In this document: positions 56,401-64,000 of the stretch, one piece after another | How the letters are laid out: each line of letters opens with the position of its first letter | How positions within the stretch are numbered: position 1 is the first letter of the stretch | NCBI GenBank assembly: GCA_037039925.1 | Contig: JAXRKP010000379.1 | Location: forward strand, 122,501-186,500 | From: Doris montereyensis | Taxonomy: Eukaryota > Mollusca > Gastropoda > Nudibranchia > Dorididae | Length of the DNA stretch: 64,000 bases | Direction: 5' to 3' | Translations under genes and position numbers: made by a program | The notes under the pieces: model-generated | Databases searched by the model: none | Told to the model about the DNA's origin: nothing | Seen by the model: only the letters and a program-made list of their open reading frames with translations

Positions 56401-59400
56401 TCCTAAGATGCAAGAAGAAGAAGAGACAGTGCATTGTAGGAAATAAACAGAACCTTACATCGCATAATAAGGAGATTTTCGTCTTACTTAGTCATTCAGT
56501 CCTTTAGATCATGATGGTCTTCTTTAATATATGCTTGTGGGCAGTTGGTGTGTGTTACTGGTAGGTTCTTCTTCTTTCCTTTCACTCTTACACATGTCTT
56601 TCATCAATCTGTTTTCTCTGAATTCACCCTGAGATCGCCACATACAGCGTTTGAGATAACTTTCGATGAAACAGAAAAATTCAGTTTATGCTTATTTCCA
56701 CAGGTAGGAGACAGAGTGGGTGTCGTAAGGAAAGCAGACGGAAGTCTGCATTTCTTTGTCAACGGTGTGGACCAGGGAGTGTGTGCCAGCAACGTGCCGG
56801 GCACTGTGTACGGTGTCATTGATCTGTACGGCCAAGCTGCCCAGGCCACCATTGTTGACATATTAGGTAAGGTTTCATTTCTTGCTGTAGATGACATTTG
56901 TTTATGACTTTGAGTCCGTGAATATGTATTTACCTTGAAAAGAATGTTATGAGGGTCAATTGTATATTTTAAAAAATGAAACCTAATTTAATGCCAGAGA
57001 CTCGGAGAGATTGGGGTGAAAGTCTGGAGATGCCATTCTGAGTTAGCAAAACTACCGTCCGTCATCCTTTGCCAGAAATGGCAGCGATCAGCAGAGTTTT
57101 TCTTATTGACCTTAAACAGACTTAATTCAGGTTTAATGATGACTGTTTTATGGAATAGTACGGGTCTTCATGTGAGGTAGAATTATTTGCACAATAAACT
57201 TAACTTTGAAAATTTTGTCTTACTTTTGGTTGATTAAATGGGCTTAACTAGAAAACTTTGAAAACTTTGTCTTACTATTGGTTGATGGGCTTAACTAGAA
57301 AAACTTTGTCTTACTTTTGGTTGATAGAAAACTTTGACTTTGGTTGATAGGCTTAACTTAACTAGAAAACTTTGTCTTACTTTTGGTTGATGGGCTTAAC
57401 TAGAAAACTTTGTCTTACTTTTGGTTGATGGGCTTAACTAGAAAACTTTGTCTTACTTTTGGTTGATGGGCTTAACTAGAAAACTTTGTCTTACTTTTGG
57501 TTGATGGGCTTAACTAGAAAACTTTGTCTTACTTTTGGTTGATGGGCTTAACTAGAAAACTTTGTCTTACTTTTGGTTGATGGGCTTTAGAAAAACTTTT
57601 GGTTGATGCTTAACTGAAAACTTTGTCTTAATTTGGTTGATGGGCTTAACTAGAAAATGGGTTTAACTAGAGAAAATTTTGTCTTACTTTTGGTTGATGG
57701 GCTTTTGTCTTACTTTTGGTTGATGGGCTTAACTAGAAAACTTTGTCTTACTTTTGGTTGATGGGCTTAACTAGAAAACTTTGTCTTACTTTTGGTTGCT
57801 TAACTAGAAAACTTTGTCTTACTTTTGGTTGATGGGCTTAACTAGAAAACCTAGATTGAGCGCCTGCTGGAAGATGCATGAATCAAGTTTCTCTTCTACT
57901 GCTACGTAGATGTAGTTTTACACAGACATATTCTACCCTGCTTTTAATTTTGTTAATTTCTTCTTTTTAAATTATTTTTAATAACAACACATGGCCTTAT
58001 TATTTTAGCATATATATTATCATAGAGTCCTATGCATTTTCCCTCTTGCATCAGCCTATTGACTGTTCACTAGCATACTTTTTAGTGTTTAAATTGGATT
58101 AGTGCCAGACAAAACCCTCATGCAACTGCAATGCAACACCTTGTCACATTGCCCCCCCCCCCCCCCCCCCACTGTTAACAATTAAATTCTCTCAGCTACA
58201 TCATGTTCACTTATTGGTTTTTTTGTTAGCTTGTTAATTTGTTTGCTTGCTTTTGTTTCGTTTTATTTGACGTCTCAGTTAGATTTTGCTAGTCTGTTGA
58301 CATGACCGATTGTGTTTGCTACATTTTATTTGCCATCTCAGTTAGGTTTTTAGGTGTTCATGTTTTTATTTGTTTTTAGGTTTTTGTCCAATTATAATTT
58401 GTTGTTTTTGTATTGATACTAATTTAATATCATATACTATTCTACACAGCCGTTGATGTGCAAGCCTACATACTCATATCTCTTTGCTTTGAGCTTGCTT
58501 GTTGATGGATTATGTTATAGATGACCCCTTGATTTCTTCATTTCTGCTTCTTTTTTCTTTTCTTTCTTGAGAACTGACAATTAACACACACAGTAATAGA
58601 TTAATTTGATAATGTTGGAATAACTGGATAAATATTTTTTTCAGACGCCTTGCATAGCAGTGGTGGCGGTATACTTTTCTTGATTAAACGAAGATAATTT
58701 TGTCATCAAAGTTTTTTGGCCAGCTTTCTTGGCCTAATAATCATCAAAGAAATGGATATTACATGCGTCTCAGGTGTAGACTTTAGTCTTACATCTCAAT
58801 ATCATTGTATCAGTCTAAATAGATCTTGATCTAAAATCTACCTAAAATTCTAGAGCTAGACAGATTTAGATCTAAAATCTACCTATATATATATATATAT
58901 ATATATCCAGTTCTTCCAACTTTATTGAAATTCACCTATTGTACTGACATTTACCTTGAAATGTGATAATCGATTTGTGACCTATTTGACGTCATGTTAT
59001 ATTTGCCCAAGAAAAAAGGATATAATGTAAAACGTTAACACAAATTTTGTAAATTCTTTTCTTTCTTTTTTTCATAAATGAGAGAAAACAGTACAAATCA
59101 AGAAGACGAAAGATAAAAAATGAGTGTGACTGAACATATGAAACCAATGCTTTTGCTTCATATATAGTTCATAAAATAATTGTCAGTTCACTGGACCTCA
59201 ACAATTTCTTTAAGGCCTAAAGAGAAGAAAACGAAAAACCCTCAACAAATACTAAATTTGACGAGTTCAGAATGCAAAACCAGATATTGATTTGATTGGC
59301 ATGATGTCTATTTTCGTTGACATTGCAAAACTCTGTTTTTATCTCAAAGCGAACCTAAGTGGCCTGTAGCCTCCTTTCTCAACGAAGCAAACAAAAAAAA

Positions 59401-62400
59401 AAACAATCCTCCTCGGGATTATCTGCAGTTCTTGTTTTGCCTTTGAATTCTTCCAGTTTATTATTTTGCTGTTTTTTCCCCACCATATTATACTCCTTGC
59501 ATGTTAGTTTCATTTTCATGTAATCAAGCAAGCTTGCTTTTTATCTATGGTGGCATGTAGCTGTTTGCACTTTTAGAAGGAGGCGGTGCTTTCCTGTACT
59601 CGTTTGGAATGCTTTGCCGTGTTCTCTTTATACCCTCCCGCATTCTGACTAATTCTGACCTTCCGCACCCGATTTGATAATCTCCACACTCAATTTGATA
59701 ACCTCCACACTCAATTTGATAACCTTTACCTTCCATTTAATTATCTCCACACTCAATTTGATAACCTCCACACTCAATTTGATAACCTCCACACTCAATT
59801 TGATAACCTCCACACTCAATTTGATAACCTCCACACTCAATTTGATAACCTCCACACTCAATTTGATAATCTCCACACTCAATTTGATAACCTCCACACT
59901 CATTTTGATAACCTCCACGCACAGTTTGATAATCTCCACACTCAATTTGATAACCTCCACACTCAATTTGATAACCTCCACACTCAATTTTTGATAACCT
60001 CACACTCAATTTGATAACCTCCACACTCAGTTTGATAATCTCCACACTCAATTTAATAACCTCCACACACAGTTTGATAATCTCCACACTCAATTTAATA
60101 ATCAATTTGATAATCTTTATCCTCCATTTAATTATCTCCACTCAAGTTTGATAATCTCCACATTCAATTTTATAATCTCCACACTCAGTTTAATAATTTC
60201 CATATTCAATTTGATAATCTTTATCATTCCATTTAATTATCTCCACATTCAATTTAATAATAATCCACATTCAATTTTATAATCTCCACATTCAATTTAA
60301 TAATTTCCATATTCAATTTTATAACCTCCACATTCAATTTTATAATCTCCACATTCAATTTTAATCTCCACACTCAATGTAATAATCTCCACATTCAATT
60401 TTATAATCTCCACACTCAATTTTATAATTTCCATATTCAATTTTATAATATCCACACTCAATTTAATAATCTCCACATTCAATTTAATAATCTCCACACT
60501 CAATTTTATAATCTCCACATTCAATTTTATATTCTCCACATTCAATGTAATAATCTCCACGCTCAATTTTATAATCTCCACATTCAATTTAATAATCTCC
60601 ACACTCCATTCAATAATCTCAATTCAATAATCTCCACATTCAATTTAATAATCTCCACACTCAATTTCAGTAATCTCTCATTTTAATATTCAATTTAATA
60701 GATAATCTCCACATTCAATTTAATAGATAATCTCCTCAATTTAATGGATAATCTCTAATCAATTTAATAGATAATCTCCACACTCAATGTAATTTAATCT
60801 CCACACTCCCATTCAATAATCTCCACTCCATTTAATAATCTCCACACTCCATTTAAGAATCTCCACACTCCATTCAATTAATTTCCTTTGATTATCTCAT
60901 TTTAATAATTCAATTTGGTAATCACTCATTCTCAATTTAATAATCTCCACACTCAATTTTAATAGATAAATAATCACCATTCTCAATAAATAATTCCACA
61001 CTAATGTAATAATCTCCACACTAATGTAATGATTACATCCATTTGATAATCTCCACACTCAATTTAATAGCCTCCATGCTCCATTTAATGACCTCTACAC
61101 TCCATTTGATAATCTCCACACTCCATTTAATAATCTCCACACTCCATTTAAGAATCTCCACACTCCATTCAATTATCTTCTTCCTCACTTTGATTATCTC
61201 CACACTCAATTTAATAATTTCCACACTCAATTTGGTAATCGCCATTCTCAATTTAATAATCTCCACACTCAATTTGATAATCGCCATTTTCAATTAAATA
61301 ATCACCATTCTCAATAAATAATCTCCACACTCAATGTAATAATCTCCACACTCAATGTAATGATCTCCACACTCCATTTGATAATCTCCACACTCCATTT
61401 AATAATCTCCATGCTCCATTTAATGACCTCTACACTCCATTTGATAATCTCCACACTCCATTTGATAATCTCCACACTCCATTTAATGACCTCTACACTC
61501 CATTTGATAATCTCCACACTCTATTTAATGACCTCTACACTCCATTTGATAATCTCCACACTCTATTTAATGACATTCTCATTTGATAATCTCCACACTT
61601 TGATAATCTCCACACTCTATTTAATGACCTCTACACTCCATTTGATAATCTCCACACTCCATTTGATAATCTCCTCCATTTAATGACCTCTACACTCCAT
61701 TTGATAATCTCCACACTCCATTTAATAATCTCCACACTCCATTTAATGACCTCTACACTCCATTTGATAATCTCCACACTCTATTTAAGGACCTCTCACA
61801 GTCCATTTAATAATATCCACACTCAATGTTTGATAATCTCCACACTCTATTTAATGACCTCTACACTCCATTTAATAATCTCCACACTCTATTTAATGAC
61901 CTCTACACTCCATTTAATAATCTCCACACTCAATGTAATAATCTCCACACTCTATTTAATGACCTCTACACTCCATTTAATAATATCACATTTAATAATC
62001 TCCACACTCTATTTAATGACCTCACACTCCATTTAATAATCTCCACTCTATTTAATGACCTCTACACTCCATTTAATAATCTCCACACTCCATTTAATAA
62101 TCTCCACATTCCATTTAATAATCTCATTCCATTTAATAATCTCCACACTCCATTTTAATCCACATTCCATTTAATAATCTCCACACTCCATTTAATAATC
62201 TCCACACTCCATTTAATAATCTTCACGTTCCATTTAATAATCTTGGATTTTAATGATCACACAATCCTTTTTACCCTCATTACGACTAGACAATCTTACT
62301 ACCAGACATTTGTGCTTTAGGTAAGAGAATTCAGATAAAAAAGTAAACAAGGGAGGTAATCAGCCTGGCTCCACCTCCCCACACTACTCTTCACCCTTTT

Positions 62401-63422
62401 CTCAATGTCTGTTCCTACACACCCAACAGATATAAAAGGCAAAGTATTGCAGTAGGCCGATAGTTAATCAAGCAATAAAGAAAAAAATTGGAATAGAGAA
62501 GTCTAAAGGTCAATTTGAGTGGGCTTGTCTGTCTTCCGTTTACATCTCAGGATATTGTTGAGTGAATTTATTTCCTGTACAAATCGTTACCATTGGAAGT
62601 ACTTTCACCTCACTTTCATCCGATGCTGCTGGTTGTTGCTTTGAAAGTGCGTGGGGAAAATTTAAACGCATCATTTAGTGTTGAATTGTCCTCCGTCAAC
62701 TGGCTCAGGAAACTCAAGAAAATTTTCAACCATCAGGGTTTGAACCCAGAGCCTTTTGGTCGAGAGGCCAAAATCTTGTCTCTGGACCACCAAAATCGAC
62801 CCTCTCTGTACTATGCGGTATACCATTGATACATTTTAAATGTGGTTTAAGTGTCAAACATCTGCCACTTTAAGAGAAAAAGCACCCATTGGTGATAAGC
62901 AGTATACATGATTTAGTCTCATAAAAGCTAAAATAAAAAAAATCAATGCAAAACCTAACGCAAGTTTTGTTTGCCCCTTTTTTTCTACAATCTCACAATT
63001 AAAAAAAAAATCACCCCCTGAAAAATGACACCCAAAAAAATCCCCACCCCCGAAAAAAAACAACCCCGAACCCCGATACTACGCATCCGACCCCGCTCAT
63101 CCGAACAAACGCTGGTACTTCCTTCTGCCTCCTTCCTGGTGCAACGATGATAAATCTCCTGCTCTACATGCTGCCATAGACGCACTGAGCACACCTGACA
63201 CAGACTCCAGCATATTCACAGATCCCGACCAACTCAAGTTCCATCTCCTCCACGGCCGGAATGCCAGCATCCAACACAACGGCTTGACGGCTTCCAGACC
63301 CAACGCTGCCGGAGAATTCAACGACGCCATCATCATGAGCAACCGACCGCTGCGTGACGGAGAGCTGTTTGAAATCGTCATCGAGAAAGTGGTCGAGCGA
63401 TGGTCAGGCTCCTTGGAAGCAG
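41456..63422 (+). CDS. NEURL4: Neuralized-like protein 4 (NEURL4), 3' part outside the window
   Basis: NEURL4 is a multi-NHR-domain scaffold at centrioles, known to bind CP110 and HERC2. Eleven exons were found: 41456-41666, 45228-45419, 46088-46256, 47531-47841, 48829-48951, 49857-49945, 50315-50659, 53459-53549, 55078-55345, 56704-56866 and 63180-63422. NHR1 is exons 1-3, NHR2 exons 4-7, NHR3 exons 8-10, and NHR4 starts in exon 11. Each domain has the NHR hallmarks: FH near the start, EFNNGVV, a WSGS(I/L)E or WAGSVE core, and [14 protein letters not shown]-like ends. The neighbouring exon phases match throughout. Three frame breaks (exons 1, 5 and 7) fit the length remainders. The start may be ATG 41456 or ATG 41492 (AAAATGG, better context). 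Human NEURL4 has six NHR domains, so about half the gene is outside. Confidence 0.92.
42440..42720 (+). repeat. Dispersed repeat with foldback end
   Basis: Plus-strand copy of the element at 17820-18110 (inverted there). The foldback part is about 42622-42716: CCTATTATTACTCCCACTTT pairs with the reverse complement of GTGAGATTAATAATAGGG. Confidence 0.8.
42765..42862. mobile_element. Solo foldback (MITE-like) copy
   Basis: CCTATTATTACTCCCACTTG ... GCGGGAGTTATAATAGGGAG, with a centre TTGACCATAGTAAAGGAAGT like the copies at 42622 and 17835, but without the longer block on its left. Confidence 0.75.
42973..43027. repeat. (CT)n microsatellite
   Basis: (CT)n followed by CTGT-rich sequence to about 43160, NEURL4 intron 1. 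Confidence 0.95.
44757..45030 (+). repeat. tRNA-derived SINE family A
   Basis: GTTGGTGGCCTAGGGGGCTG, B-box-like GAGTTTGAATCATAGC, GTCCGACGTTGTGTTCCTCA, TTCCCCACTCGACCAGGTGC and ACTGGGATAAGCTCCATCTC. NEURL4 intron 1. Confidence 0.85.
45228..45419 (+). CDS. NEURL4: NEURL4 exon 2, NHR1 core
   Basis: Acceptor TTTTATTCAG, donor GTAAGT, 64 codons in phase 0. [20 protein letters not shown], then [20 protein letters not shown]. Intact. Confidence 0.95.
46088..46256 (+). CDS. NEURL4: NEURL4 exon 3, NHR1 end
   Basis: Acceptor TTTGCTCAG, donor [26 protein letters not shown], then [17 protein letters not shown]. Exit phase 1. Intact. A 17-base poly(C) run lies just upstream at 46031. Confidence 0.95.
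46588..46885 (+). repeat. tRNA-derived SINE family A, best head
   Basis: GGTGGCGTCGTTAGCCGAGC then GGTTAAGCTGTCGGACT, a tRNA-Ser/Leu-like A-box; B-box GTTCTGAGTTTGAATCACAG; then CGGACGTTGTGCTCTTTGGG, GATTATTATCACCTGTTTCG and CCGGGATGAGCTCCGGCTCT. It is degenerate for a functional tRNA. Confidence 0.88.
46886..47080 (-). repeat. SINE family B
   Basis: CTTAGGTGATCTCTGTGTTT, TTGGTAGGACTTTTTAATTT, and the head complement GACACTTTGCCTCTGGACAG. Antisense to NEURL4. Confidence 0.75.
47210..47430 (+). repeat. Dispersed repeat family C, two partial copies
   Basis: TAGTGGACGAGGTAAATTTC (tail of one copy) and AACTGGTAGGTCCTACTTCT, CCTTGATTTCTCTTAATTCC (head of another). Confidence 0.7.
47438..47481. 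repeat. (CT)n microsatellite before an acceptor
   Basis: (CT)n ending 50 bp upstream of the NEURL4 exon 4 acceptor at 47530. Confidence 0.95.
47531..47841 (+). CDS. NEURL4: NEURL4 exon 4, inter-domain linker and NHR2 start
   Basis: Acceptor GTCCTTTCAG, donor GTAAGT. An acidic linker ([19 protein letters not shown]) is followed by [20 protein letters not shown] and [20 protein letters not shown]. Intact. A (CT)n tract lies 50 bp upstream of the acceptor. Confidence 0.95.
48590..48710 (+). repeat. Dispersed repeat family C, well-preserved copy
   Basis: GCTGGTAGGTCCTATTTTTT, TTTCATTCTTCCACTTATCT, GATCTTGGTGTTTTCTCTTA, ATTTACCCTGAGATCACTGC and AATGGTGGACTGGGTGAACT. Sense to NEURL4. Confidence 0.85.
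48829..48951 (+). CDS. NEURL4: NEURL4 exon 5, NHR2 core, one frame break
   Basis: Acceptor CTCGGCAG, donor [22 protein letters not shown] in frame, then TAA; one missing G near 48877 gives [20 protein letters not shown] instead. The length of 123 is one short of what the phases need. Confidence 0.9.
49297..49625 (-). repeat. SINE family B with poly(G) insertion
   Basis: TTTGATTTTATCCAAATCCA, AACTAAGATAATCTCAGAG, GCCTGGACTGCCCTGTAAGC, ATCGTTTGTCTTTGATGGGA, GATCCACCTACC, then a poly(G) run (49504-49534) and TTTGATTGAGAGGCTTA. Confidence 0.8.
49857..49945 (+). CDS. NEURL4: NEURL4 exon 6, NHR2
   Basis: Acceptor CTTTCCAG, donor [26 protein letters not shown], then GQFNLDELS. Joins exon 5 as C plus GA (Arg). 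Intact. Confidence 0.92.
50315..50659 (+). CDS. NEURL4: NEURL4 exon 7, NHR2 end and linker, one frame break or mini-intron
   Basis: Acceptor TTTTACAG, donor [41 protein letters not shown], then an acidic/alanine-rich linker. The NHR frame stops at 50585, while the frame that fits exon 8 reads [20 protein letters not shown]. Either one base is missing between about 50475 and 50560, or a weak 83-bp intron (50475-50557) is removed. Confidence 0.85.
51440..51770 (+). mobile_element. Non-LTR retrotransposon C-terminal fragment
   Basis: Plus strand: [38 protein letters not shown], then shifted frames with [20 protein letters not shown] and KMICL. It matches the RLRW-GHV-RR and GR-GRP phrases at the end of many LINE ORF2 proteins. 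NEURL4 intron 7. Confidence 0.85.
53113..53440 (-). repeat. tRNA-derived SINE family A
   Basis: GATGATCACCTCCTGGACAG, ACCCATTTGCACCTGAGTCG and ACCTAGCATTGCTGGAAGTT, then the tRNA-like head complement CAAGTCCTGCAACCTCGCTA. NEURL4 intron 7, antisense. Confidence 0.85.
53459..53549 (+). CDS. NEURL4: NEURL4 exon 8, NHR3 start
   Basis: Acceptor TTAATCGACAG, donor [26 protein letters not shown], then NGGKTAHRP. Phases 1 in, 2 out, fitting both neighbours. Intact. Confidence 0.9.
53595..53790 (-). repeat. SINE family B fragment with small duplication
   Basis: ATTTTCCCCCACATCAACAA, CTAAGGTGATCTGGATTTTG, TCTGCCCTGTTAACAGCCAA and GGGATCTTTAACGTGCACAA. The piece around GTTGTCTTTTTATCATCTGT is repeated (53722 and 53799). 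Confidence 0.75.
54030..54135 (+). repeat. Dispersed repeat family C
   Basis: GCTGGTAGGTCAAGGTCATA, CTTAATTCACCCTGAGATCA, CTGCATATTGTGGATGGGGG and AACTTCAATGAAACAAAAAG. NEURL4 intron 8. Confidence 0.85.
55078..55345 (+). CDS. NEURL4: NEURL4 exon 9, NHR3 core
   Basis: Acceptor TATCAACAG, donor [26 protein letters not shown], then [20 protein letters not shown] and [20 protein letters not shown]. Intact and GC-richer than the introns. Confidence 0.95.
56550..56678 (+). repeat. Dispersed repeat family C, abutting exon 10
   Basis: ACTGGTAGGTTCTTCTTCTT, TCCTTTCACTCTTACACATG, TTTCATCAATCTGTTTTCTC and AATTCACCCTGAGATCGCCA. Its end is about 25 bp from the exon 10 acceptor. Confidence 0.85.
56704..56866 (+). 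CDS. NEURL4: NEURL4 exon 10, NHR3 end
   Basis: Acceptor TATTTCCACAG, donor [26 protein letters not shown], then [20 protein letters not shown]. Exit phase 1. A family C repeat ends about 25 bp upstream of the acceptor. Confidence 0.95.
57195..57850. repeat. 38-bp minisatellite
   Basis: The unit TTGATGGGCTTAACTAGAAA plus ACTTTGTCTTACTTTTGG occurs about 18 times, including deletion variants. NEURL4 intron 10. Confidence 0.95.
58149..58172. repeat. Poly(C) run
   Basis: A run of over 20 C, one of several long C or G homopolymers in the window (7381, 46031, 49504, 8401). Confidence 0.9.
58645..58668 (+). CDS. Candidate NEURL4 microexon
   Basis: The acceptor TATTTTTTTCAG is followed by 24 bases and a donor-like GTATAC. 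It enters and leaves in phase 1, so it could be inserted between exons 10 and 11 without changing frame. It would encode DALHSSGG. Speculative; no family support. Confidence 0.25.
59668..62245. repeat. 21-bp satellite array, 2.6 kb
   Basis: The unit is CAATTTGATAACCTCCACACT or close variants (seven codons, so long open frames appear on both strands, such as LIISTLN and SVEIIKW). Three variant blocks: TTTGATAACCTCCACACTCA (59.67-60.1 kb), TTTTATAATCTCCACATTCA (60.1-60.8 kb) and CATTTAATGACCTCTACACT alternating with CATTTGATAATCTCCACACT (61.05-62.24 kb). The reading frames are a by-product of the period, not genes. NEURL4 intron 10. Confidence 0.97.
62590..62820 (-). repeat. SINE family B, head part
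   Basis: GTTTGAACCCAGAGCCTTTT, GGTCGAGAGGCCAAAATCTT and GTCTCTGGACCACC are the complement of the family B tRNA-like head. Upstream similarity is weak. Confidence 0.65.
63180..63422 (+). CDS. NEURL4: NEURL4 exon 11, linker and NHR4 start
   Basis: Acceptor CTGCCATAG, donor [61 protein letters not shown] and ERWSGSLEA. Phases 1 in, 1 out. No AG occurs in the 213 bases before this acceptor, as expected for an AG-exclusion zone. The frame is also open upstream of 63180, but no other acceptor is available there. Confidence 0.9.
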
Positions 63423-63619
63423 GTAAGCAAATCTCTTAGTAAAGCTTATCAATAGGATTAATGTCATGTGACATTTTTAGGATGTCTGTTTGAACAACTG
63501 ACTGAAATTGCTAAAACGCTACAAATCATGAATGTGCTATTGTTTATTTCTTACTAGTTGAAAAGAAGTGATAAACTATGATAAAATATGTGCCCACTTC
63601 ACCAGAGAAGTCTGAAAAG

Positions 63620-64000
63620 AACGTCTTTGCAGGAGCTGTCACTTTTGACTTTACTCCACTGTGGTTCCTTTGGAGGAGTTGTCACTTTTGACTTTACTCC
63701 ACTGGTTCCTTTGGAGGAGTTGTCACTTTTTGACTTTACTCCACTGTGGTTCCTTTGGAGGAGTTCTCACTTTGACTTGACTCCACTGTGGCTCCTTTGG
63801 CGTAGTTGTCACTTGTGACTTTACTCCACTGTGGCTCCTTTGGAGGAATTGTCACTTGTGACTTTACTCCACTGTGGCTCCTTTGGAGGAGTTGTCACTT
63901 TTGACTTGACTCCACTGTGGCTCCTTTGGCGTAGTTGTCACTTGTGACTTTACTTCACTGTGGATCCTTTGAAGGAATTGTCACTTGTGACTTTACTCCA
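63620..64000. repeat. Minisatellite with GGAGCCACAGTGGA core (reverse), runs off the edge
   Basis: About eight units of 44-46 bp: GACTTTACTCCACTGTGGCT, CCTTTGGAGGAGTTGTCACT, TTT. It is the reverse complement of the unit at 10750 and 40411. NEURL4 intron 11. Confidence 0.93.

Noticed and set aside
59674..62158. Open reading frames of over 100 codons on both strands (LITSTLN and SVEIIKL repeats)
   Set aside because: They are translations of the 21-bp satellite; the period is a multiple of three, so open frames appear automatically.
63001..63179. Extending NEURL4 exon 11 upstream through the open frame ([20 protein letters not shown])
   Set aside because: There is no AG acceptor in that stretch. 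The acceptor at 63178 matches the phase of exon 10 exactly.
63097..63381. 94-codon minus-strand frame
   Set aside because: It is antisense to NEURL4 exon 11, whose NHR similarity and splice sites are clear.

Overview
This is a repeat-rich window from an animal nuclear genome, most likely a mollusc and possibly a gastropod. The evidence for an animal is the long introns with canonical GT-AG splice sites, metazoan genes interrupted by tRNA-derived SINEs and non-LTR retrotransposons, and very long (CT)n/(GA)n tracts. The species is not identifiable from the sequence alone. Nothing prokaryotic or viral was seen.

Three protein-coding genes can be reconstructed exon by exon. (1) TTI1 (TELO2-interacting protein 1) lies on the minus strand from about 17.6 kb down past the left edge; twelve coding exons were found, and the 3' part of the gene is outside. 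(2) CFAP107 (axonemal microtubule inner protein, C1orf158 family) lies on the plus strand at 27147-33518; all three coding exons are present. (3) NEURL4 (neuralized-like protein 4) lies on the plus strand from 41456 past the right edge; eleven exons were found, encoding NHR domains 1-3 and the start of NHR4. CFAP107 and NEURL4 are same-strand neighbours, and both families act at cilia or centrioles.

The splice sites and phases fit throughout, but many exons carry single-base or few-base frame breaks. The breaks were found from protein-family similarity and agree with the exon lengths modulo 3. They look like assembly indels more than decay, but the sequence alone cannot decide, especially for TTI1, where they are densest.

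The rest is repeats. 1-17.6 kb: TTI1 introns with SINEs, a LINE 3' fragment, a 283-bp inverted-repeat element with an 8-bp target duplication, and minisatellites. 17.6-27.1 kb: no gene recognised; simple repeats, a 22-bp minisatellite, LINE fragments and a SINE. 27.1-33.5 kb: CFAP107, with a LINE in intron 1 and a partial duplicate of its last exon in intron 2. 33.5-41.4 kb: AT-rich DNA, a 62-bp tandem array, a CR1/L2-like LINE tail, GAA tracts, and a rearranged direct/inverted duplication carrying a 32-bp perfect palindrome. 41.4-64 kb: NEURL4, whose intron 10 holds a 38-bp minisatellite and a 2.6-kb array of a 21-bp unit.
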